Source: Oryzias latipes
Taxonomy: Eukaryota > Chordata > Actinopteri > Beloniformes > Adrianichthyidae
Length of the DNA: 64,000 nucleotides
NCBI RefSeq assembly: GCF_002234675.1
Contig: NC_019876.2
Span: 17,553,354 to 17,617,353, forward strand
Direction of reading: 5' to 3'
Shown here: piece by piece, positions 1-11,200 of the stretch
Layout: every line of letters starts with the position of its first letter
Position numbering within the stretch: position 1 is the stretch's first letter
Translations under genes and position numbers: made by a program
The notes under the pieces: model-generated
What the model was told of the DNA's origin: nothing
The model's input: only the letters and a program-made list of their open reading frames with translations
Databases searched by the model: none

Positions 1-164
1 ATCAACTATTTGCAATAGATAAACTCATTTGAGGTCTGTCTATTTTTCTCCAGAGCTGTCATGAAAACCAAATGTTTTTCTCTGATTGTTCCATTTTTCT
101 TTTATCACCCATTGTTTGTGTGTTTCTATCTTTGAGCCTAATGCGGACGCTGCTACAACCCAAT

Positions 165-216
165 TTCCTAAGCTGGGATCAATAAAGTATCTTTTTCTTA
201 TCTTATCTTATCTTAA
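165..216 (+). repeat. LINE-type 3' tail with TATCT repeats
   Basis: The stretch reads as a truncated non-LTR retrotransposon 3' end: a GGGATCAATAAAGTATC-like terminus followed by a short run of TTATC units. Such tails are very common in fish genomes. No coding part of the element was recognised upstream. Bases 1-164 and 217-430 hold no gene I can support. Confidence 0.55.
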
Positions 217-429
217 CAACAGAGATGTCGACACCTAAATAACACACGCTCTTTGATGTACCGTAACTTTTCAACGGTTCCCTTGATCAGCTGATTCGGA
301 ATCGGAGAAATGCTGTTTTCATATGGGCTTTGTAGAACGTTAGTAATGTAAAGTGTTAGATAATGGTGCAAAGCCGCTTTTTTAATAATGGAGCTAAAGC
401 TACCATGTTATAGGGTTAAATTGTCCTTA

Positions 430-530
430 AAGGTGCCAAAGACCTACCTTCTCCCGTCAAGACCTGAAATAGGCTCCAGCAACCCCATGATCATAACAGG
501 GATTAAACAGGTTTGGAAAACAGATGCATA
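430..530 (+). repeat. Degraded retroposon 3' end leading into the GGAT array
   Basis: The sequence contains AGGCTCCAGCAACCCC and ends in GATGCATAGATGGATGG. It resembles the 3' end of a widespread fish retroposon whose tail is a run of GATG units. Opposite-strand relatives are at 28040-28370 and 47784-47905. The tail probably seeded the long tetranucleotide array that follows; that step is inference. Confidence 0.5.
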
Positions 531-1376
531 GATGGATGGATGGATGGATGGATGGATGGATGGATGGATGGATGGATGGATGGTTGGACGGATGCATGGT
601 TGGATGGATGGATGGATGGATGGATGGATGGATGGATGGATGGATGGATGGTTGGTTGGATGGATGGATGGTTGGTTGGATGGATGGATGGATGGTTGGT
701 TGGATGGATGGTTGGTTGGTTGGTTGGTTGATAGATGGATGGATGGTTGGTTGGATGGATAGATGGATGGATGGTTGGTTGGATAGATGGATGGTTGGTT
801 GGATGGATGGATGGATGGATGGATGGATGGATGGATGGATGGATGGATGGTTGGTTGGTTGGTTGGTTGGTTGGTTAGATGGATGAATGGATGGATGGAT
901 GGATGGATGGATGGATGGATGGATGGTTGGTTGGATGGATGGATGGTTGGTTGGTTGGATGGATGGATGGATGGATGGATGGATGGATGGATGGATGGAT
1001 GGTTGGTTGGATGGATGGATGGTTGGTTGGTTGGTTGGTTAGATGGATGAATGGATGGATGGTTGGTTGGTTGGTTGGTTGATAGATGGATGGTTGGTTG
1101 GATGGATAGATGGATGGATGGATGGATGGATGGTTGGTTGGATAGATGGATGGATGGATGGATGGATGGATGGATGGATGGATGGATGGATGGATGGTTG
1201 GTTGGTTGGTTGGTTAGATGGATGAATGGATTGATGGATGGCTGGATAGATGGATGGTTGGGTGGATGGGTGCATGTTTGGTTGGATGGATGGTTGGTTT
1301 GATGGATGGATGGTTGGTTGGATGGATGGATGGTTGGTTGGTTGGTTGGATGGATAGATGGATGGTTGGTTGGTGG
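531..1376 (+). repeat. Tetranucleotide array (GGAT)n/(GGTT)n with higher-order structure
   Basis: About 845 bp of 4-bp units, mostly GGAT, with interspersed blocks of GGTT and occasional AGAT or AATG. A recognisable block, TTAGATGGATGAATGG preceded by repeated GGTT, recurs at 875, 1039 and 1214, so the array has a higher-order period of roughly 165-175 bp. Because the unit is 4 bp and stops are rare, long open frames appear on both strands, including 324 codons of His-Pro-Ser-Ile type on the minus strand. These are low-complexity artefacts. Confidence 0.95.
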
Positions 1377-1735
1377 GGAATTGTGGATGGATGGTTGGAC
1401 TACATTGTACATTCTCAATGCTACACAAGGACAAATTCATGTTTTTTTTACAGATCATTTGCTTTGAGTGTACTCACTTTATACACGTTCATACTCTTAA
1501 CAGTAGATTGACTCTTTTACACCTTGTAACTGCTGTTTCTACAATCTAGTATTATTTTTAATTATTTTCAGATTGTTTTCCATTTTTATACTTAGGTTCT
1601 TGTTGGTCAGTTGTCCAATACAATTCACTACATGTCGCATGTTGTACTAAGTATAAAGATGTATGTGACACCGGACACTTCCTTGTGTTTTTTATTGTTT
1701 ATTTTAGTGGTATTTATTTTCTGCCTCCATCTATC

Positions 1736-1772
1736 TATTCATCCATCCATCCATCCATCCATCCATCCATCA
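1736..1772 (+). repeat. (CATC)n microsatellite
   Basis: A short run of CATC units. It is the reverse orientation of the large array 400 bp upstream and could be the tail of a minus-strand retroposon. Confidence 0.85.
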
Positions 1773-1854
1773 AGTTTCAAATACTAAAATACAATTTTTG
1801 AGGGTTGCAATAAAGACTCTTGTTCTGTTCATTTCCGGTGCAGACAGAGGGAAA

Positions 1855-1912
1855 CCATCGTGTAAAGCACGGTGGTGGAAGGATGATGGTTTGGGTATGC
1901 TTTGCTAAGAAA
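1855..1912 (+). pseudogene. Tc1-like transposase remnant
   Basis: Forward translation around 1862-1905 gives a V-K-H-G-G-G-R-M-M-V-W pattern, which matches the conserved VKHGGGSIMVWG-type block of Tc1/mariner transposases. The flanks carry no continuous reading frame, so this is a short dead fragment. A second, weaker KHRGGGS-like string lies on the minus strand at about 2600-2630. The rest of 1377-4260 contains no gene I can support. Confidence 0.45.
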
Positions 1913-4053
1913 GCTTGCACTCTGAGTTGATCTTAAGCGAATTAGTTAGTTCCACAATGTTCTAATCAGGTTCAGCCCACAGACCCATTCAGACGCCGCT
2001 GGTCTTTGACGGGCTGCACACAACCAAAACCACAAACGTCTCCATGAAAAGAAGACATCTGATGTGAAAAAGGGTGGACCGGAGGTGCTGCACACTGACA
2101 GAGACTGATGAAGTGAAACTACAGTCAACCACAACAGTGAAGCAGAAGACATCAATCAGTTTGGAAGTTCTTATTTTAGCCTAAATAAAGATTTGTGTCT
2201 TTTGGCTCACGTTAAGCTGGAAGTTTAGACTGATTTTAGTAAAGTATTAGCTTGATGGACGACCTTTAAATCACCTTCAGAATGCTCTAGAAGAGGAAGA
2301 TGCTTCCAACTCACTGCTTTAATATGGCAGTAAAACCACTGTTCAGCATCTCTGAGCAGTTCCTACTGACCTGTAAGTTTAACCAGACACAGAGGAATTT
2401 TTTCACAAAGTTAAAAATGATTTGTAAAATCCCTCGGCTATTTTGGAAAAGTAGTTTTTAGATCCTTTATGGTGAAAAACAGATTTCTCCACAGACACTT
2501 TTTTATTTAAGTGTTGTGGAACAGAAGCCAATTTGGTCATTTTTTTCATCAGTCCATGAGTTAAATGGCAAACATCTAGATCATGAGCCTGAAACACACG
2601 GTAAGAACCTCCACCTCTGTGCTTCATAGTTGAAAAACCAAAGTGTATGTTTTATTTATTTATTTAGACTTTTTTTTTTTCCAAAAGTCGCATGGGAGTT
2701 TTTCAGATTAGGTTGTGCCTTATTTTTTTAATCCAAATTAGATGCTTTTTTAAATTCAATTTTTTGGTTAACATAACAAAAACTCAAATCAAATAAGTTT
2801 TCTTTCTACAGTGTAAAGGTCACTCTGCGTTTTATTTCACACTTTCAATATATTTATAAAAAGATTTCTTAATGTTCTTAATGGACAAAGACCTAATTTG
2901 TCCTAACCGTTGTTTTGTCATAACTACCAGGTAATTGTTTTGAGCCACCATAACCCGACCCGACCCCCCCCCCCCTAGCCAGGATTCCGACCTTGGTGGC
3001 CAATGGGCACAAAGCTCCCCTGTCACATAAAGTTAGGCTCAGCAGTGAAAACTGTGAAAGTCTGAATTAAAATTGTAGACGGAGGACTGAGAGCGAGACA
3101 CGGAGCCCGTGATCTGACATGGGTAAATTCATGTGGTAAGTCACTCATAAACATGGATGTGAGCAATACTTGGATTTACAGCAGATACCTTCACATTTCT
3201 GACTGTATATATCTCAATACAAAGCATAGAAGACACAGAGGATGTTTAGAGATCCAATTTATTTATTTAAAAAAGCTCCACAAAAGCATCAATAATCCCG
3301 TTCATACACATCCCGGTACGCTCTCCCGACTGCCGCAAAAGCAGCTTTCCGCCGCTACATCTTTGTCTCTGTGACCTGCATTAATTCAAGAGGGGAAAAT
3401 TAAAAACAAGAATCAAACTAGGGGATCCATTTATCACTGTTGAAAATAAGAGAAACATTGTAAGATTTAGGAGGGCCGAGCTTGTCGGCACGCCGACTTT
3501 CGGGCAGCTGGCTGGCCAGCAGGCGAAGCGTTGCTGCGGTATGTGGCGTTGCATTTTAGGGTCGAACAGGAATAATAATATCCATGACGTGCTGAGGTAA
3601 CTTGTCTTTTAGTAACAGTTAGCAGTTACTTTACACCCGAAGGCTTCATGCTACTTATCCCATCATGCATCACACATATCCCATAACGCATCTCGACCAA
3701 TCAACGTGTCACTGTAAGTGAGGTTGCTTTCAAATACAACAGGATAAATGTATATCTGAATTTTATTTTTTTGAGGCAAGTAATTATTATTATTTACCCA
3801 TGTTAGCTCACAGGCTCCGTAGTGAGGAAAGAGAAACATAAACAGCTGTTATCGAAAAAACTGTTTTTTTTTAACGTTTAAAATTTACAATTTAGTTTTA
3901 CAATGTTCAATACTTCTTACAGGTTTACAATGTGTACTTTGAGTTTAAAACTGTTGTCCAGTTATTCAATTTACAACGTCAGTTTTCTTCCAATTCACAA
4001 TCTGGTTTTTTATTCATTTTAAGCTGATCCTAATTTAGCCCCATAGAAATGTT

Positions 4054-4092
4054 CAATCAATCAGTCAATCAATCAATCAATCAACTAATCTT
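4054..4092 (+). repeat. (AATC)n microsatellite
   Basis: Tandem CAATCAAT-type tetranucleotides about 460 bp upstream of naa38, in an otherwise AT-rich stretch without genes. Confidence 0.8.
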
Positions 4093-4289
4093 TTCATTTT
4101 TTTATGTCTTCCATTGTTCCCTCCAGCGTCCCATAAAGCAACTAGTGAATCTAGTCATAAATGTAATTTTTCTGACCAAATCCCAAACTTTTCTTTATTT
4201 TTGTTTCAGGTCTGTTTATTTGTAAAATCAAGTAGTTTAAAACAAAAAGCCAAAAAGCTTGAAAATATCCCAACATAAACTTTTTAAAA

Positions 4290-4462
4290 ATGCTAAATCT
4301 GTAAAGTTTTGTTAAATCTAGTTTTACATACCCATGTAATTTTACATATTCATTTCTACCTCTGGCACTTTATATTATTTTTATTCCTTGTTTATATGTT
4401 TGGATTAATGTCTGTTGTATATTTATATTTTTGTACGGTACCTGGCATTTATAATAACGTTT
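4290..4462 (+). repeat. LINE 3' end immediately upstream of naa38
   Basis: This stretch is homologous to 44055-44215. Both share TTAAATCTAGTTTTACAT, then CTCTGGCACTT or CCCTGGCACTT, ATTCCTTGT, TATATGTTTG, and finally a GTACCTGGCATTTATAAT-like end. The structure fits the 3' end of a fish LINE. It stops only about 90 bp before the naa38 start codon. Confidence 0.6.
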
Positions 4463-4494
4463 CTGGAGGGGGAAAAAATGTCAAATGCGACCTA

Positions 4495-4501
4495 CTTCCG
4501 G
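4495..4501 (-). promoter_or_regulatory. ETS-type motif upstream of naa38
   Basis: CTTCCGG (reverse CCGGAAG) lies about 50 bp before the naa38 ATG. This is the consensus core for ETS factors such as GABPA, common in TATA-less housekeeping promoters. No TATA box is evident between the LINE end and the ATG. Function is inferred from motif and position only. Confidence 0.4.
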
Positions 4502-4550
4502 TCCAGCTGGTCCGTCGGTAAATTTGTTCCGCAAGAAACAAGAAAAGGTT

Positions 4551-6326
4551 ATGGCAACAATAATCGAGGAAAACGGTCCTTCGACTCGAGTATGTATTTG
4601 TCATGTTTTTGTGTAACGATATTTACATTTTTTTCATTACACTATTTTTTTTAAAAAAAGGAAGAAAACAAATGATAGATTAGAAAGTGATTATCGATAC
4701 TTTAAGTAAGACGTTAGCCTGAAGCTAACAAAATAGCATTCTAAAAACGTGCCCTGCACAGCCATGATTATAAACAAACTAGCTACTTTGAATAAAATAT
4801 GATAATTGCAATTCTTCTACAATTATTAATCGTGTTCATCGTTTTAAGATATTTTGTGATAATGTTGGCAGCAGTTCTTAGTCATTTGTGTGTGTACCTC
4901 CAGGGGCAGACCGAGGTTCCGCCTTCGTCTCAGGCCAGACAGAAGCTGGAGGGGCTCCTGAACAAGAACATGAGGATCCGCATGACGGACGGACGGACTT
5001 TGGTGGGGCTCTTCCTCTGCACGGACCGCGACTGCAACGTCATCCTCGGCTCTGCTCAGGAGTTCCTCAAATCTCCAGGTAACAAAACAAGAGGGAACCA
5101 GAGAAGACGTTATAGCTGGCCGGTTCTCCTCCACACAGAACATCGGGTTACATTTTATATTAACTGGTTATTCATCATAGTAGTAGGTTGAAAGGTTGCC
5201 ATCTGGTTGGTTTTTAAAGTTGAAGACGTTTCACCTCTTATCCAAAAAGCTTAGTCAGTTCCCGAACAGAACGATGGAATCAACCCGGATGAATGAGAGT
5301 CTTCATAGACTTAACTAGTTATTACTACTCTTGTTTGTGGCTTTTCTATGTTGTTGTGGTGTCATTTGGAGATGAAATCCTCATCCCTGGTGTTTTCACA
5401 AGATGTTCAACAACGTTACATGGTTCTTCCACTAAAAAAAGTTTCAAAAACACAAACCAACATATTTAAAAAGTCTTGAAAAGGTCATAAAACCATTGAC
5501 TGTATTTAGGACCTGGACTGAGTGAGTGTGATGTCATCCATAGAAAGCGCCTTACCTCCAGGTCCAACAAAATGGACTGGCGCCATTTTATTTGCGAAAC
5601 GCCGCCATGTTGGAGCCATACGAGGTCAGTGAACGGTGATTTGTCCGAACCAATGGCAACCACTCTAACCAAACAGGAGTGAGCTTGTTGGAAGACCACA
5701 CCCCATCCACGTGAAAGCAGGCTACACATCTGCCAAACATTTTGAACATTTGTTTTAAGACCACATGCTTTTATTGAGGCACCTGATTGGTCAGTTTATA
5801 ACTTAAATAATTTGCGCTACAGAGAAAAAGATTAATAAGAACATGTTTAAAAAAAGGTAGCAGAGCAAGAATGGTAGTTCAGACTGAGTAATGGCTGTTT
5901 ATTTCTCAGTTGAAGTTTATGGGAAGTTGAAGTTCAGCTTCTTGGAGCCAGCGGCTACTTCCTGTTTGGAACGTGAGGAGGGAGGGGTCACTCAGTCCAG
6001 TTCTCATATACAGTCAGATTTAGACCACCTTTAGCCACTGTACCAGGAGAAACGTTTTAGTGGAACATTCCTGAGTCGCGAAATGTTTTTTTTTTTTCTT
6101 TCTACCTTTAAAACTCGGACTCGTAGTTCTAGAGGCTGAGGTTTAAGGCGGTTTTCCCCCCTGAAAAGGAGCATTGATGCTACCATGTCCTCTTTCCTCA
6201 GACACGTTCTCTCAGGGTGAACCCAGAGTGCTGGGCCTGGCCATGATCCCCGGCCACCACGTGGTGTCCATCGAGGTGGAGGCCGACAGTCTAGAGGACG
6301 CTCACGGATTTGGAGCCATCTGCTGA
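4551..6326 (+). CDS. naa38: N-alpha-acetyltransferase 38, NatC auxiliary subunit (LSMD1)
   Basis: Auxiliary Lsm-like subunit of the NatC complex (with NAA30 and NAA35), which co-translationally acetylates N-termini such as Met-Leu and Met-Ile at the ribosome. Exons are 4551-4589, 4904-5078 and 6202-6326, joined in phase through GT-AG sites (donors GTATGT and GTAACA) to give 112 aa, close to the human length of about 125. The start [13 protein letters not shown] fits the acidic N-terminus of the family. The Sm fold covers about residues 20-100: [13 protein letters not shown] is the Sm1 strand region, [19 protein letters not shown] follows, and [18 protein letters not shown] is Sm2. The stop is TGA at 6324-6326. 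A MITE occupies most of intron 2. An AATAAA at 6514 is a plausible poly(A) signal. The transcript faces away from dnajc3's promoter, so the two genes converge. Confidence 0.95.
5495..6016. mobile_element. MITE-like element, family with TTGACTGTAT ends (copy 1, naa38 intron 2)
   Basis: The left end reads ATTGACTGTATTTAGGACC and the right end, reverse complemented, reads TGACTGTATATGAGAACTGG, so the element has inverted termini of about 30 bp. It is roughly 520 bp long and has no coding capacity. Relatives are at 32679-33184, 35838-35955 and 56035-57315. It lies wholly inside naa38 intron 2 and leaves the splice sites intact. Confidence 0.7.
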
Positions 6327-6513
6327 GGAAGCCTGGGACATTTGCAGACTTCAACACCCATCATGCTTTGCTGCTGGACAGTTGGACCGCTGGTGTTGGT
6401 GGATCACAGAACGTTTGGATTCAGCCGTTCCCTCAAAGACTGACAGGAAGGTTCTGCCGGCTGCAGGAGTGGAGACAGACTGAGATTAAACGTCTCTGCC
6501 GGAGTGGTTTTAA

Positions 6514-6519
6514 AATAAA
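6514..6519 (+). terminator. Candidate poly(A) signal of naa38
   Basis: AATAAA lies 188 bp after the naa38 stop codon. It sits in a TTTTAAAATAAAAGT context that also occurs in dispersed repeats at about 6700 and 6930, so the signal may be repeat-derived. Confidence 0.4.
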
Positions 6520-6569
6520 AGTTCTGTTTGAAGCTTTGGATTCCTGCAGAACCGTATGAGAAATGTGGA

Positions 6570-7030
6570 CCATATTTAGGATTTTAAACTGATTATGATC
6601 ACATTTTATTTTAGAAATTCTTTCAAAAGTGAAGCCAGCAATGTCTTCGTTTATTGCTGCCATTTTGGCTGACGTGTGACATCACAGAACTAGTCTTTTT
6701 TTCAAAATAAAAGTATATAGGCAGGACAAACAGGCTTTTTAGTTTTCAGTCAGAAGACTAACCTTTGCAATCTTTATGTTTATGAATAAAATGAAAATAA
6801 AACTTTACAGTTATGTATATTGTATCAAGTCAAACAAACGTTTTGGGAAGTGGACCAAATTTATTGGATTACTTTAAAAGCGAAGGCAGCGATGTCCGTT
6901 GCAAAACTGACATCACCAAACCCTAATCTTTTCAAAATAAAAGTACGTTTTGAATTGGTCAAAAAATCGTTCACGATTTTTAAGTTCATATGTAAAATTA
7001 GTATTTCAAAGTAAAAGTTTGAGTACATTA
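6570..7030 (+). repeat. Two diverged copies of a dispersed repeat
   Basis: Two blocks share GTGGACCA, AAAAGTGAAG or AAAAGCGAAG, GCAATGTC or GCGATGTC, a CATCACA/CATCACC step and TTTCAAAATAAAAGTA. The first runs from about 6563 to 6715 and the second from about 6850 to 6950. Short open frames here are spurious. Bases 7030-8256 hold no coding exon; much of that may be the dnajc3 3' UTR, since TTTATT (AATAAA on the minus strand) occurs near 7356 and 7282. Confidence 0.5.
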
Positions 7031-8256
7031 TGGATATTGTAACCAGCAAAGAAGAGATGTTTTTTGAGCAAGACTAAATATTTTTGTTTTGAATTTATGC
7101 CTTAAACCTGAACTTCTTTTAGTTTCCTTAGTGAACTTCACCTTTTTCTAATTACTTTGGTTTTTTTAACCTGCTTCAACCCGGAAGTTGAATTTCTTCC
7201 CGTTTGTCTCAAGGGACTTCTAAAGATATAAAGATGCACATGCATGCATTAAGTTTTTCCTCTTTTTTTTTAATTAACTTTATTTAAAAAGGGACTAAAC
7301 AAGAAAGAAAAACAAACGAATGAGGTAAAAGGAGTGCAAACGAATCATTTACATGTTTTATTACACTCAAAACATGTCAGCAGGTTCAGTTTGGCAACAG
7401 TAAATCGATGCCGTCAACAAATGAGACTTCATCTTTAAATACGGTCACATTAAAGTCCACACAGTAAGCCGTAGAACCAGTTCCATTTCTTAACCTGGTA
7501 AAAATAACTTAAAGTTGTGCAAACAGAAATAAAATGGAGATGGGGCGTAACATGGTTTTTCATGGCAGCACCTACAGCCGTCACGTTTTCTTTCCTCAAA
7601 CTTCCGCCTTAAGTTTTCCGCCTTCGCATAAACATTCTCCGCGTCTTTGTGAAATACAGACGCCGCAGAAACTCGAGCTCCGGCTCTGCAGAACATCTGA
7701 CTTGTTCTAATTATAAAGCAGTTTCTGGGATGGCAACCAAAGAGTCTTCAGGTTCTCTGAAGGACTTTTAAAAAGCTCCAACTTCTCTCCATTTGTGGAC
7801 GTTTGGAGATTAAAGCCTTTGAACCTAAATATATTTGCAGCTTTTTTTTATTTTGATCATCTTTTTTTTGAAAGGCCAATGAGCTGCAGTTTAAAGCAGA
7901 AAACTGCAACGACAGAGTTCCATCCACAGGATTTCAACCTTCAGAAGTTTCACGTTTGAACCTCATCGTTTCTTTGGAAGCTCCTCAAAGTCTTTAAATA
8001 GAAAGAGGAGACTCCAAAATGTCACATTTGAGAAAAAAAGAATCCTAAGAGGCAAACCTGCCTGTAGACGATTCAAAAATGGCACAAAGTGCTTCAGTTT
8101 CCTGTAACCACCACCTTTAGGTTTCCTAGAGTCTTCCTCTGGATTCAGAGGAAGGTCCAGATTGAAGAAGAAGAAAAGTCAGAAGTTTTGAAACTGCACC
8201 AACGTAGATGAAGACGTCCTGAGGAGTCCGTCCCCAATCCACAAACCTCCTGGGGT

Positions 8257-11200
8257 CTAGTTGTACTCAAACTTGAAGTGGAAGCTGCCTCCAGAATCAA
8301 AGGGGTTGAAGTGGAAAGGCCACGGCCTCTGACCGCCGCCTCCGCCCTGCTGGTTCTCCGGGTCCAGAGGATCCTCGCCCGAGTCGAACTTCTGTCTCAT
8401 TTCTGGAATCGGATGAAAGGAGGAACAAGAAAACATTGTATTCATAACACCGAAAACTTGTAATCAAACACGTGAAAAATGTCGAGTGACAGGCTCAGTC
8501 AAAGGCCCTCAACACCATTAGTCTAGCTTTTATTTTGACTTCAAAGACAAATACTTTTGTTGGCAAATTCTAAACCTTCATCCTGTTTCTGGTTCTTTTC
8601 AGTCGAGCTAAACTCCAGTTTCGCTTTAGTCCGGACGATTGAAAGGAAACAGAAGAGTGTGAATGACTGCTGACCGGGGTCGGTGAGGACCTCTTTGGCC
8701 GACGCGATGTCGATGAACTTCTTCTCCGCCTCCTTCTTCTCCGCCTCAGACTGGAAGTTGTCGGGGTGCCACTGCTGAGCCAGCTTCCTGTACGCTTTGA
8801 TGACCTCCTGCTTGTTGGCGCTCCTGAGGACAGACGGGGATGTCAGGGAGAGTTTTTCCCTCCTGGAGGTGCCGCCGTGGGGCTTACCTGCTGACTCCGA
8901 GGATCTTGTAGTAGTCCCTCTTCTGAGAGACTTTCAGCAGCTTCTGCGCTCGCTCCAGACCCTCTTTGATGTCGTTGCTGTCGCCGTCGAACTCTCGCGC
9001 CTCCTGGTAATCCTCCACGGCTTCAGAGAAACAGAAGTGATCGTCTGAGTGATGGTGCAGAGATGGGACTCTTTTGTTTTTTCTGCTGAATTACCCTTCT
9101 CATAGTCCTGGTTGAGGATGTAGGCTTCTGCTCGGTCCCGCAGGATTTTGGCGTTGCGGGGGTCCCTCTGATGAGCCTCTGAACACACGTCGATGGCCTC
9201 GCTGACCAGGTTCAACTGGAAAAACATGAAAATATGGCTCTGAAATCCACAGGAATGCAGGGTGATTGTGTTTAAATCTTTACATTGAATAAATGTCATT
9301 GGGACCCAAAAGACAAAAATAAATAAAAAACCAAAAAAACAACCATCCCCGTCTGACAAACGCACCAACAGGTCGCTAAAGGCCGGTCAGTGGGAACCGA
9401 ACCCTGACGCATCCATCTGGAAAAGGTTACAAGGTCATTTCTGCAGCCACCCACCATGGAACCAGTCCACTAAGAACCACAAAGTGTTAAAGATCTGAGA
9501 ACGCCAAAATACCACGACTACAAGAGCAGATCAGCCGCTCATTTCCTCCAATCGGCATCAAGGCTAACCTCTATTCCTATTTTTTCAGTTCTATTCATGT
9601 CAATTTAGCTTAATTATTTTGGGTTCAGGGGTGGGGAGGGAGGGTTATTTTGTGTTTAACACCTTTTTTCATTTTTTAAAGCTTTTTGTTGTTTCTTTTT
9701 TTTTTAATTTAAAGATGATTTGCACTTTGTGTTACTTTTGTCATGAAGTGCTTTATAAATAAAGTTTGATTTGGTTTGAAGAGTTCACAATAAACACAAT
9801 AAAACCGGTTGCAGGCTTCAACATCAGGACAAAATGAAACTAAATACATTGAGGGAGGTGTAATGCCCCCCCCTTAAAAATACAACAGCAAACATTTTGT
9901 CCCACAACTGAAAAAGAATAAATACGCCTCAATGCAACAAACACAGAGGTGGTACTATGATGATCCGGGTTGCTTTAAGGCTTGATGTCGTGGACGACTC
10001 TTCATTGTTGATGGAACTTTAAACTGTTTGGGCATAAAAATAAAAATTGAAGGAAGATTTCCAGCGCTGTAAAAAACAACAACTGTGTCGTGCTTTTGAG
10101 CCAACTTTATTTAATTTGAAGCGTTAACGATCTTTAAAGAGAAGAATTACCTTTTGTTCTCTCAAATACTTGCCTTCAAAACCATAAACACATCAAGGAC
10201 CTGAAACTACACTGGTTCTGAAATAGAAATGTGAAAAATGACGGAGCAGTGACTAAGATGTAGTCTTCATGGTGCCTGTCCACATGTGACATCACCTGTG
10301 CAAACACGTTCTAACATATGCTAATTATAATGGGCAGCTTGTTATTTAAACCAGTTCAGGAGCTTTACTGAGCTCTTTTTCGTCCAAACACGACAGCAGG
10401 TCCACCAAACTCTAAATCCTAACAGAGGTTTGATTTTGTCAAAGTCGAAGCTTTAAGGACAAATATGCATCAAACTGCTTCTGATTAAACCTTCACTTCA
10501 TTTAGTATCTACTTGAAAGCAAAAACAAAGAGGTTTTTTTTCATATACGGTAATTGGAAATAAATTCAGGCATCAAGGCTGAACAAGGCTTTAAAACTCA
10601 GAAAAAAAATACTTTTATTGTGAAATCTCCCTGCCAATTATCACAATGACACGTACTCTAGCTTGAGCGCATTTTCTTCTTCTAATACACGTATAAAAAC
10701 AAAAAAAGGAGTTCGATTTTATAGGTTATTAGGTCTGATCATCTGAAATATTTCAGTTGATCAGACTTTTAGGTCATTCTGCGTTTTTCACTCACCTTTA
10801 CAAAACAGAAGCAGATTCTCTCTTTTGCCAGGTTGGTGTAAAACGGGACATCTGACTCTGTCTTCATCACAGACTCATACTTGTCGATGGCATCTCGATA
10901 CCTTATTGTGGACACACACACACACAAAAAAAACAGATTTATGGAAAGCAGCACCATTAAAATCCCTACGCAGACGGACACTCAAGACACGGACCTCTCC
11001 TCTAGAATCAGCTCCTCTGCAGAGTCCAGCTGTTTGCTGAGCTTCTTCACCTGCTTGTAGTGGTTGAAGCAGTCCTTGTCATCCTGGTCCAGCTTCAGGC
11101 ACTCCCTGACGTGACTGAAACAGAAGCAGAAGGGGCGGGCGGGGCAGATGAGAGGGCAGAAGGGGGCGGCCTGACAGAAGAGGCGGCTTTGCTGGAGCCT

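Noticed and set aside
444-1458. Long His-Pro-Ser/Asn-Gln open frames on minus and Trp-Met-Asp-Gly frames on plus
   Set aside because: They are translations of a 4-bp repeat that happens to lack stops. No splice context, no conserved domain, and every frame is equally open.
4799-5191. A 130-aa protein starting at 4799
   Set aside because: The first part is intronic sequence read through the exon 2 acceptor at 4904; the spliced naa38 model explains the conserved part.
8934-9368. A 144-aa frame as a single exon
   Set aside because: It fuses dnajc3 exon 9 with flanking intron; donor and acceptor sites and homology define 9095-9215 as the exon.
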